14,158 bases of DNA from JAUPVL01 sp964512085 (lineage in GTDB: Bacteria > Patescibacteriota > Saccharimonadia > CAILAD01 > BJGX01): positions 1-14,158 of the forward strand of contig CAZEIU010000021.1 of NCBI GenBank assembly GCA_964512085.1. The letters run 5' to 3'. The notes under the pieces were generated by a model. It did no database searches, was not told where the DNA came from, and saw only the letters and a list, made by a program, of their open reading frames with translations. A program made the translations under genes and the position numbers. Shown here piece after piece: positions 1 through 5,024 of this stretch (position 1 is its first letter; every line of letters starts with the position of its first letter).

Positions 1-30
1 TCTAAGGCAAATTCGGATGGATCTGGCTGG

Positions 31-79
31 TCTCGACTAGATCGAGAAAGGTTACTGGGAGGTCCTTGCAAAACCTCCC
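31..79 (+). other. Two perfect hairpins upstream of the ribozyme
   Basis: Two stem-loops lie in tandem. The first pairs TCTCGA (31-36) with TCGAGA (42-47) around a 5-nt loop. The second pairs GGGAGGT (57-63) with ACCTCCC (73-79) around a 9-nt loop and ends one base before the ribozyme's stem III. Neither is followed by a T-run, so they do not look like terminators. They are probably part of the same structured transcript as the hammerhead, or the tail of an upstream RNA cut by the window edge. The function is unknown. Confidence 0.5.
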
Positions 80-80
80 C

Positions 81-131
81 CTGATCGGCAGGTGTGTGCC
101 TGCCCTGAAGAGTCGAAAACGACGAAATCAG
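81..131 (+). ncRNA. Type III hammerhead ribozyme (self-cleaving RNA)
   Basis: The sequence folds as a three-way junction that matches the hammerhead consensus base for base. Stem III pairs CTGAT (81-85) with ATCAG (127-131). The cleavage triplet is A84-T85-C86, with C86 as the H17 residue. Stem I is GGCAGG (87-92) with CCTGCC (99-104) and a 6-nt loop. The core CUGANGA is CTGAAGA (105-111). Stem II is GTCG (112-115) with CGAC (120-123) and loop AAAA. The second core strand is GAA (124-126), and A127-T85 forms the conserved 15.1-16.1 pair. G112-C123 supplies the conserved 10.1-11.1 pair. Stems I and II are closed by loops and stem III is open, which is the type III topology. The predicted cut after C86 would leave a 2',3'-cyclic phosphate upstream and a 5'-OH on the RNA carrying the next genes. 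This is read from sequence; activity is untested. Confidence 0.88.
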
Positions 132-157
132 CCCAGCACCTCGACAAAGGGGTATCT

Positions 158-409
158 TTGGAAATCTCACATAGAGGTAATAGGCATATAAGAATTCGCG
201 AAGTTAGCTGTAGTAAATGCGGCTCTTCGCTAAAAGTTGATTTGAATCATGACCCTATCTCATACCACACTGTTACAGAGTATCGTAGGCACTATCCATA
301 TACGACTAGTTATCATTCTGTAATGCGCAACTGCACCGATGAAGTTGGTACGATTTCGTGTCCAGTGTGCGGAAACTCGCTAGAATTAAGTAGAAGAAGT
401 ATTAGCTGA
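158..409 (+). CDS. Small zinc-ribbon protein
   Basis: This is a small protein of 84 residues if started at TTG 158, with two CxxC knuckles: CSKC near the N-terminus and CPVC about 50 residues later. That spacing fits a single structural zinc-ribbon site. The linker is rich in Tyr, His and Arg, so nucleic-acid contact is possible, but no family is recognised. The reading frame stays open upstream to GTG 92, but that codon lies inside stem I of the hammerhead. The first reasonable start after the ribozyme is TTG 158, preceded by AAAGGGG at 146-152, a plausible Shine-Dalgarno with 5-nt spacing. The stop TGA is followed by a short AT-rich gap and hairpins before the exonuclease gene. Function unknown; that it is a real gene is likely but not certain. 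Confidence 0.55.
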   Translation: MEISHRGNRHIRIREVSCSKCGSSLKVDLNHDPISYHTVTEYRRHYPYTTSYHSVMRNCTDEVGTISCPVCGNSLELSRRSIS

Positions 410-436
410 GTTAAATAAAAATTGTAAGTTATTTAC

Positions 437-459
437 CCTGCACCCATCGTGGGTGCAGG
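437..459 (+). other. Perfect 10-bp hairpin between zinc-ribbon and exonuclease genes
   Basis: CCTGCACCCA (437-446) pairs perfectly with TGGGTGCAGG (450-459) around a 3-nt TCG loop. No T-run follows, so it is not a canonical Rho-independent terminator. It may be an RNA processing or stability element between the two genes. Confidence 0.6.
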
Positions 460-483
460 ACTAACCAAAGCGCTTGAAATGTC

Positions 484-509
484 GAGCATTTTGGCTGGGA
501 GAAATGCTC
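484..509 (+). promoter_or_regulatory. Leader hairpin ahead of the exonuclease start
   Basis: GAGCATTT (484-491) pairs with AAATGCTC (502-509) around a 10-nt loop, 28 nt before the exonuclease ATG. The gene's ribosome binding site, AGGAG within 526-532, lies just downstream and remains outside the stem. It could be a 5'-UTR regulatory or stabilising element; no known riboswitch is recognised. Confidence 0.45.
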
Positions 510-537
510 TCAGAGAGAACCTTGAGAGGAGATAAAT

Positions 538-1221
538 ATGAGCTATACTAATAATATGAACGAACCAACTGGCCCTAGAGAATCGGGCGAAGCAAAGTCT
601 GAAAAGCAGCAGCTACAAGAGCGAGGCCGTGAGATAGTATTAAACGCCCCTGTTTTGTATGTTGATGTCGATATCGAAGCCGACGGCAAGGCTGGGCACG
701 GTTCAATGCTTTCTATTGGTGCTCAGAGCCCTACGGGAGAGAATTTTTATAGAGAGATTAAACCACTTAGCGAAGACTTTGTAGCAAGCCAGCGAGAGTT
801 TTGCGAAGAACACGGTTTGCAGAGAGAAAGACTGATGCAAGAAGCCCAAGATTATATTGAGGTAATGCAAGAGCTTGCAGATTGGCTGAGCGAACTTCAT
901 GCTAAGTATGGCAAGCCTCCGGTTTTTACAGCATTTAATGCTGCATTTGACTTTGCTTTTGTAGATTTGTATTTTGTCAAAGCTGGGTTAAAAAATCCGT
1001 TTGGCATTGCTCCATTCGATCTCAAATCGCTAGCCATGCCTTTGGTGGGTGATGGCAATTGGGACTGGTCGCAAACTACTAAAAGTAAGTTGCCTGAGAT
1101 AATTGTGCCAGACGGTGATTTTACACACCACGCACTTGAAGATGCTCAATATCAGCAAAAGTTGCATTTTGGTATGGCTGCATTGCTTGCCAAACGCCCA
1201 CTTGATACTCTATTACAATAA
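538..1221 (+). CDS. DnaQ-like DEDDh 3'-5' exonuclease
   Basis: A 227-aa protein of the DEDDh 3'-5' exonuclease superfamily, which cleaves nucleotides from DNA or RNA 3' ends by two-metal catalysis. All motifs are visible: ExoI as DIEADG with D45 and E47, ExoII as FNAAFD with N134 and D138, and ExoIII as HHALEDA with H197 and D202. The first 35 residues are polar and probably disordered, so the catalytic fold occupies about residues 38-218. It stands alone, without polymerase or helicase domains, in the size range of RNase T, oligoribonuclease or stand-alone epsilon-like enzymes. The exact substrate cannot be told from sequence. The start is well supported by GAGAGGAG about 7 nt before ATG. 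It lies downstream of the hammerhead and zinc-ribbon gene, so RNA trimming is an attractive but unproven role. A terminator follows immediately. Confidence 0.85.
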   Translation: MSYTNNMNEPTGPRESGEAKSEKQQLQERGREIVLNAPVLYVDVDIEADGKAGHGSMLSIGAQSPTGENFYREIKPLSEDFVASQREFCEEHGLQRERLMQEAQDYIEVMQELADWLSELHAKYGKPPVFTAFNAAFDFAFVDLYFVKAGLKNPFGIAPFDLKSLAMPLVGDGNWDWSQTTKSKLPEIIVPDGDFTHHALEDAQYQQKLHFGMAALLAKRPLDTLLQ

Positions 1222-1227
1222 AATATT

Positions 1228-1249
1228 GCCCCAATTCTTGGGGCTTTTT
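1228..1249 (+). terminator. Rho-independent terminator after exonuclease gene
   Basis: GCCCCAA (1228-1234) pairs with TTGGGGC (1238-1244), with loop TTC, then T5. On the other strand the same stem is followed by AATATTTTATT, so it may also stop the convergent FemAB operon. Confidence 0.9.
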
Positions 1250-1270
1250 ACTTAGCTTCTTTTAATTTGA

Positions 1271-2341
1271 TTACCAAAAAAGATCTTTGTGCATTTTGTT
1301 GTATAGTTTTAAGAAAGTTCTCTCTTGTCGTAACCAAATGCGATACTTATTGCTTGATATCGGCAAGTCCCAACAACCTACAAACTCGGTAACTTCTTCA
1401 TTAAAACCTCTTTTAAACTGATAAAGCCCTGCTTGTGGATGCTCGGGATCTTCTAGATAAGCCTTGGGCGGTACGGCGACAAGGTCGTATTTGGTGGCGC
1501 CCATTTCTTTGGCCCAACGCATGCCCTCCCATTGCAATAAATACGGCGCCATAAGGTTTCTTTTAATTGGATAGGACCCACCGTCTTTGTAATAGCCTGC
1601 TTTATTAAAGTGAGTGACAAAAATACCGGCCAAAACCTCGTCTTCGTCTTCGGCAAATAGCAACTGCCCCAAACCAGCTTTTGAGAGCGCTTTATAATAA
1701 CCAGCAAAATATTCTCTTTTGCGTAAGAAGAATCCGCCACGAGATTGTGTTGCTGCCATTAAAGAATACATAATGTCTATGTTTTCGTCGGTGGCTTCTT
1801 TTCTGGTTATCTTTACACCTTTGCGTGCAGCTAGTCGAATGTTGTACCGAGTTTTTTGTTTGAAACTGGCGAGTATTTCTTCTTCTGACAGAGATAGATC
1901 TACAAATATTGTTGCTCTAAATTGTAAATCGGCTTTGCTTTTTTTGAGCCCAACCTCACTCATATTGAATTCGTCGTCTAAAAGCTCTGGCTCGAGCTTA
2001 ACAAGTATTGCCTTGTGGTCATAATCGGCCATGAAATTTTTGAGCTCTTTTACAAAGTCTACAAACCTCGCTCGAGAGTCTTTGTTGAGCTTAAAATCTT
2101 TGAAAAACCCCGGCCCTTTTGCGCAATAATATATATTACCCAAAAAACTTACTGGCTTGCAGGCCAGCACAAAGTAGAGTAAAAACCCAGCTTGCTCGTA
2201 TACAAAATAATTTGGCTCCCAATCGACAGATTTTTTGAATCTGGCCCACTCATATGATTGCAAAATGTGTCCGCCGTCGGTATTTTGGGCTAAGAGCTTA
2301 TCCCAAGTTGCAATTTCGTCGGAGCTGGCTTGGCGAATCAT
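1271..2341 (-). CDS. FemAB-family peptidoglycan bridge aminoacyltransferase (downstream paralog)
   Basis: A 356-aa member of the FemX/FemA/FemB family. These enzymes use aminoacyl-tRNA to add amino acids to the stem peptide of lipid II or peptidoglycan at the cytoplasmic face of the membrane. Family signatures visible are GGHILQSYEWARFK at about residues 23-36, KTRYNIRLAARKGV at about 163-176 (the typical basic segment after the first GNAT-like half), and a C-terminal HPQAGLYQFKRGF block near residue 310. The length fits the family. It is the second gene of a two-gene minus-strand operon: its ATG overlaps the upstream paralog's stop by 4 nt (ATGA), implying translational coupling. Which amino acid is transferred cannot be read from the sequence. 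The family also includes non-peptidoglycan aminoacyl/acyltransferases, so the substrate is an inference. Confidence 0.88.
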   Translation of the reverse strand: MIRQASSDEIATWDKLLAQNTDGGHILQSYEWARFKKSVDWEPNYFVYEQAGFLLYFVLACKPVSFLGNIYYCAKGPGFFKDFKLNKDSRARFVDFVKELKNFMADYDHKAILVKLEPELLDDEFNMSEVGLKKSKADLQFRATIFVDLSLSEEEILASFKQKTRYNIRLAARKGVKITRKEATDENIDIMYSLMAATQSRGGFFLRKREYFAGYYKALSKAGLGQLLFAEDEDEVLAGIFVTHFNKAGYYKDGGSYPIKRNLMAPYLLQWEGMRWAKEMGATKYDLVAVPPKAYLEDPEHPQAGLYQFKRGFNEEVTEFVGCWDLPISSNKYRIWLRQERTFLKLYNKMHKDLFW

Positions 2342-3291
2342 TTGCGGCCTCTAAGTTTTCTGTAGGTGTTATACATGGTATATTTGGGCTTGTTTATGAC
2401 CATATCGTAAGTACCGATGTTTTTTACTACCTCACCGCCAAAACCGTGCTTAAAAGCCGATATTCCAGCCCATGGGTGGTTGGGCTCATCTGGCGGAGCT
2501 ATTCCCCAAAAATCAAAGTATTTTTTACCGTCGGCTTTGGCGTCTAGTATCATTTGCCATACGTTGCTTACCGCAGCTTTGTATTGACGATTGAGTACTT
2601 GATCGTTACCGGTATGGGCGTAATAGCGGGTATCGCCCCAGTCAAAAATAAGTGAGATGCTGGCAGGGTTTCCCTCGGCAGTAGCAATATAGTAACTGGC
2701 GATATTTTGCTCTATTAAGCTTTTGGCCATTTTTTCGTAGTACCAATCGGGGTGATTAGTAATGTGAGAATGGTGCGCAGTGTCTTTTAGTAGCCTTAAA
2801 AAATCTCGAGCGATATTTATGTCTTTAGATTTATTGACCTCTACACCTCTTTTGCTAGCAGTATTAATTCGATTGCGATGGCCCGATTGCAAACCTGCTC
2901 TTAGCTCTTCTTCTGATTTGGTAAGGTCTAGCACAAGGGTGTGTGAGGGCTGTACGTCGGCAATATGGTGTGCACCAAGTTTTTGCATGTCTTCTTCTGT
3001 TACATTGCCCGTTGGTTCCACGCGAACAAAATCGCACTTGAGGTCACTAGCTTTTAAACGAATAGACTCTAATGCTGAACTCGCGTCGCTTGTGATGTGC
3101 GGGCTATAGATTGCCAGCAAATAGCGCAAACCTGTTACCTGACGATTGTATGCTACCCAAAACCAATCATCGGTAATTGCATAGTAGGGTTGACGCCCAA
3201 TAGAGCTTTGAAAATTTGCCCACTCGGTAGATTGCAGTACATGACCTCCTCGAGATTGTATAGTTTGATTCCAATTGCTTGGTAATTGCAT
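2338..3291 (-). CDS. FemAB-family peptidoglycan bridge aminoacyltransferase (upstream paralog)
   Basis: A 317-aa paralog of the next gene, promoter-proximal in the pair. The same landmarks are present: RGGHVLQSTEWANF at about residues 14-27, SGHRNRINTASKRGV at about 136-150, and HPWAGISAFKHGFGGEV near the C-terminus. It is about 40 residues shorter than its partner, mainly in the first half. Family knowledge suggests that two successive FemAB enzymes add successive residues to an interpeptide bridge, as FemA and FemB do; applying this here is inference. No Shine-Dalgarno is seen before the ATG. Instead an extended -10 box (TGATACAAT, 3299-3307) ends 7 nt upstream, so the mRNA is probably leaderless. 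The gene diverges from the 70-aa ORF and tRNA operon. Confidence 0.86.
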   Translation of the reverse strand: MQLPSNWNQTIQSRGGHVLQSTEWANFQSSIGRQPYYAITDDWFWVAYNRQVTGLRYLLAIYSPHITSDASSALESIRLKASDLKCDFVRVEPTGNVTEEDMQKLGAHHIADVQPSHTLVLDLTKSEEELRAGLQSGHRNRINTASKRGVEVNKSKDINIARDFLRLLKDTAHHSHITNHPDWYYEKMAKSLIEQNIASYYIATAEGNPASISLIFDWGDTRYYAHTGNDQVLNRQYKAAVSNVWQMILDAKADGKKYFDFWGIAPPDEPNHPWAGISAFKHGFGGEVVKNIGTYDMVINKPKYTMYNTYRKLRGRK

Positions 3292-3298
3292 AGTTACT

Positions 3299-3307
3299 AT
3301 TGTATCA
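3299..3307 (-). promoter_or_regulatory. Extended -10 promoter for the FemAB operon (leaderless)
   Basis: On the minus strand, TGATACAAT is an extended -10 (TGn plus TACAAT) ending 7 nt before the ATG at 3291. No clear -35 is seen. The predicted transcription start is at or 1-2 nt before the start codon. Confidence 0.6.
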
Positions 3308-3330
3308 GGAAGGCAAAGATAAAAATAATA

Positions 3331-3359
3331 TTGACAATAGCAATAAAGTCTGTTATTAT
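3331..3359 (+). promoter_or_regulatory. Sigma70-type promoter of the 70-aa ORF and tRNA operon
   Basis: TTGACA (3331-3336), a 17-nt spacer and TATTAT (3354-3359) form a near-consensus promoter. The expected start near 3366 gives a purine-rich leader of about 40 nt before ATG 3406. No terminator appears between this promoter and the five tRNA genes. Confidence 0.85.
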
Positions 3360-3405
3360 AAACGATGATTTAGTACCTTCAAGAGAGAAGAGAAAAGAGA
3401 AGGCG

Positions 3406-3618
3406 ATGACAGATTTTTGCGTTTGTGATATTGCTAAAGGTGAAGTTGTAGAGGTAGTAGCAAGCGATTCTGTAACTCCTCGAGTACAACAACTTCTTCA
3501 AAGGCATGGACGCTACTATGTATTTGATGGGTTTGATGAAGCCCAGGGACTTGTATTTCTTACCAGTGACTATGGACATTTTGTTTATCTACCCATTAGC
3601 CAAGTCGTATTGAAGTAA
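3406..3618 (+). CDS. Unknown 70-aa protein cotranscribed with tRNAs
   Basis: A 70-aa protein with no recognised family. It has no signal peptide or membrane segment. The second half is aromatic and beta-rich (YYVFDGF, GHFVYLPISQVV), suggesting a small SH3-like or barrel fold, which is only a guess. The frame stays open upstream to 3286, but ATG 3406 is chosen because the promoter at 3331-3359 would start transcription near 3366 and a purine-rich AGAGAAGG tract sits just before this ATG. A micro-ORF of two codons (ATG ATT TAG) lies at 3364-3372 near the predicted transcript start. The stop codon is only 11 nt before tRNA-Leu(TAA), and no terminator intervenes, so this is probably a mixed protein-tRNA transcription unit. 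Confidence 0.65.
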   Translation: MTDFCVCDIAKGEVVEVVASDSVTPRVQQLLQRHGRYYVFDGFDEAQGLVFLTSDYGHFVYLPISQVVLK

Positions 3619-3629
3619 TTTTCAACCCA

Positions 3630-3715
3630 GCCCGGATGGCGTAACTGGCAAACGCGGGGGGCTTAAACCCCCCTGGGGCTTCGGCCCCGTGCGGGTTCGA
3701 TCCCCGCTCCGGGCA
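3630..3715 (+). tRNA. tRNA-Leu(TAA)
   Basis: Class II tRNA. Acceptor GCCCGGA (3630-3636) pairs with TCCGGGC (3708-3714), with discriminator A3715. The anticodon stem is five G-C pairs around loop CTTAAAC, giving anticodon TAA. The long variable arm GGGGC-TTCG-GCCCC marks it as leucine/serine type, and A73 fits leucine. CCA is not encoded. Confidence 0.95.
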
Positions 3716-3719
3716 CTTC

Positions 3720-3792
3720 GCCCACGTAGCTCAGCCGGACAGAGCACGTCACTTCTAATGACACGGTCGCAGGTTCAATCCTGCCGTGGGCG
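3720..3792 (+). tRNA. tRNA-Arg(TCT)
   Basis: Acceptor GCCCACG pairs with CGTGGGC, discriminator G3792. Anticodon loop CTTCTAA gives TCT, reading AGA/AGG. The D-loop keeps A20, the known arginine identity base. CCA is not encoded. Only 4 nt separate it from tRNA-Leu(TAA). Confidence 0.95.
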
Positions 3793-3804
3793 CGAATCAC
3801 ACTA

Positions 3805-3890
3805 GCCGGTGTGGCGGAACTAGGCAGACGCGCTGGGTTTAGGTCCCAGTGCTCCAACGGAGCATGCGGGTTCGAGTCCCGCCATCGGCA
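3805..3890 (+). tRNA. tRNA-Leu(TAG)
   Basis: Class II tRNA. Acceptor GCCGGTG pairs with CATCGGC, discriminator A3890. Anticodon stem CTGGG/CCCAG encloses TTTAGGT, giving anticodon TAG. The long variable arm is TGCTCCAACGGAGCAT. CCA is not encoded. Confidence 0.95.
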
Positions 3891-3936
3891 CTCTTTTTAC
3901 TCTCTAAAACAATATTTAATTATAGAATTACCCCCA

Positions 3937-4010
3937 CCACGGATAGCTCAGTCGGCAGAGCACCTCCTTATGCATGGAGGAGGTCGTGGGTTCGAGCCCC
4001 ACTTCGTGCA
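3937..4010 (+). tRNA. Aberrant tRNA with 8-nt anticodon loop (anticodon uncertain)
   Basis: Canonical D arm (GCTC/GAGC), variable loop (AGGTC) and T arm (GTGGG-TTCGAGC-CCCAC) are all present, so this is clearly tRNA-shaped. Two features are odd. The anticodon stem CCTCC (3963-3967) pairs with GGAGG (3976-3980) around eight bases, TTATGCAT, giving a 74-nt body instead of 73. The acceptor CCACGGA (3937-3943) faces TTCGTGC (4003-4009), leaving a C1-C72 mismatch. Reading after T33 gives ATG; skipping the extra A gives TGC (Ala), but the alanine identity pair G3-U70 is absent (A3-T70 here). CCA is not encoded. It could be a pseudo-tRNA, a frameshift-suppressor-like tRNA, or the result of a one-base sequence error. 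Confidence 0.7.
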
Positions 4011-4022
4011 CGAGTAGTTCTA

Positions 4023-4095
4023 GGGCCTGTAGCTCAGTGGTTAGAGCAGCGAACTCATAATTCGTCGGTCGCGGGTTCGATCCCCGCCGGGCCCA
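4023..4095 (+). tRNA. tRNA with CAT anticodon, probably tRNA-Ile2 (lysidine type)
   Basis: Acceptor GGGCCTG pairs with CGGGCCC, discriminator A4095; anticodon loop CTCATAA gives CAT. It could be elongator Met, but the short D-loop AGTGGTTA and the C4-G69 and C5-G68 pairs match E. coli tRNA-Ile2 (ileX), where those pairs are TilS determinants. ATA codons occur in the genes here, so an AUA-reading tRNA is needed. The 3' end reads ACCC, so CCA is not fully encoded. Last tRNA before the terminator. Confidence 0.88.
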
Positions 4096-4099
4096 CCCT

Positions 4100-4133
4100 G
4101 CCCCCATTTACCTTTCGGTACTTGGGGGCTTTT
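4100..4133 (+). terminator. Terminator of the tRNA operon
   Basis: GCCCCCA (4100-4106) pairs with TGGGGGC (4123-4129), with an inner TACC/GGTA helix, followed by TTTT. It abuts the stop codon of the convergent prephenate dehydratase gene. Confidence 0.88.
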
Positions 4134-4970
4134 CTATTCTATTTTTCGACCTTTTTTGTAGCTACCTAGTATTGTTGCTTGGGCGCCAATTTCGGCTAAT
4201 TCTTTTAGAGCATCTTTGCCCTCACTAGATTCTGCCCCTACCTCAAAATCCATATAAAACAGATAATGCCAAGCCTTACCAATTATTGGCCGACTTTCTA
4301 TTTTGGTAAGACTAATACCGCGTTTGGCAAAAACGCCAAGTGTTCTATATAAAGCACCGGCTTGTGTGTCGTTGTCGGTATGTACAATAAGCGAAGTTTT
4401 ATTAGCGCTCTCAACTAATTTTTGTTTTTTACCAAAAATTATAAACCTTGTGTAATTTTGTTTATTCGACTCTATGTCGCTAGCTAGTATTTGCAAACCG
4501 TACAATTTAGCTGCAGCAGCGCTAGCAATTGCGGCTATATGTTTATTATTGGCTTTAGCAACCATTGCAGCACTGGCTGAGGTGTCATGTTCTTCTACCC
4601 TTTCGGCATGCGACAGGTGGGTATCCAAAAAATCTTCGCATTGAGCTAAAGCTGGTAGCTGTGAGTGCACTTCTTTGATATCTGCAATTTTAGCCTCACT
4701 AGTTCCAAGCAAGCAGTGATTAATTCGCAAGTATATTTCACCGCTTATCCAAAACTTATACTTAAGTAATAGGTCGTAAACATCATTTATAGAACCATAC
4801 AATGAGTTTTCTATTGCCACTAATCCAAAATCGGCAGTATTATTGTCTACTGCATCAAAGACGTCTTTAAAAGTATCGCAATGCAACACTTCTTGCTCTT
4901 GGTCGGCAAAATATTTATTGCGGGCAATATCGTGGTAGGAGGCCTCTTGGCCCTGAATCGCTATTCTCAT
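4134..4970 (-). CDS. pheA: Prephenate dehydratase with C-terminal ACT domain
   Basis: A 278-aa enzyme converting prephenate to phenylpyruvate (phenylalanine synthesis). The catalytic PDT domain covers about residues 1-182, with VAIENSLYG at 51-59, NHCL at 84-87 and the catalytic TRF motif at T174-R175-F176 (NYTRF). A regulatory ACT domain follows (about 190-275), including the phenylalanine-binding-type ESRP at 225-228. One variation is seen: the usual SHPQALAQC reads SQLPALAQC (103-111). There is no chorismate mutase domain, so prephenate must come from elsewhere. No other aromatic-pathway gene is in the window. The start is ATG 4970, with extended -10 TGGTATAAT ending 8 nt before it, so probably leaderless. 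It diverges from tsaD across a 54-bp gap and converges on the tRNA operon's terminator. Confidence 0.92.
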   Translation of the reverse strand: MRIAIQGQEASYHDIARNKYFADQEQEVLHCDTFKDVFDAVDNNTADFGLVAIENSLYGSINDVYDLLLKYKFWISGEIYLRINHCLLGTSEAKIADIKEVHSQLPALAQCEDFLDTHLSHAERVEEHDTSASAAMVAKANNKHIAAIASAAAAKLYGLQILASDIESNKQNYTRFIIFGKKQKLVESANKTSLIVHTDNDTQAGALYRTLGVFAKRGISLTKIESRPIIGKAWHYLFYMDFEVGAESSEGKDALKELAEIGAQATILGSYKKGRKIE

Positions 4971-4978
4971 GAGTTTGA

Positions 4979-4987
4979 ATTATACCA
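4979..4987 (-). promoter_or_regulatory. Extended -10 promoter of pheA (leaderless)
   Basis: On the minus strand TGGTATAAT is a perfect -10 with the TGn extension, ending 8 nt before ATG. No convincing -35 and no Shine-Dalgarno are present. Confidence 0.7.
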
Positions 4988-5024
4988 GATTTACAGGTTA
5001 TATGATAAGATTAGTAAGAATTTT

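Noticed and set aside
110..150. tmRNA tag region (GTCGAAAACGACGAAA resembles E. coli ssrA)
   Set aside because: The same bases are fully explained as hammerhead stem II plus core, and no tmRNA ends are present.
92..157. GTG 92 as start of the zinc-ribbon protein
   Set aside because: The codon lies in stem I of the hammerhead and the first 22 codons would encode ribozyme sequence; TTG 158 has a Shine-Dalgarno-like AAAGGGG.
437..459. 10-bp hairpin as a terminator
   Set aside because: No T-run follows on either strand; kept only as a hairpin.
3811..4169. Short ORFs across the tRNA cluster
   Set aside because: They overlap tRNA genes and translate tRNA sequence.
4881..5024. N-terminal extension of TsaD
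   Set aside because: It is antisense to pheA and the family begins at MRILAIETSCDE (5025).
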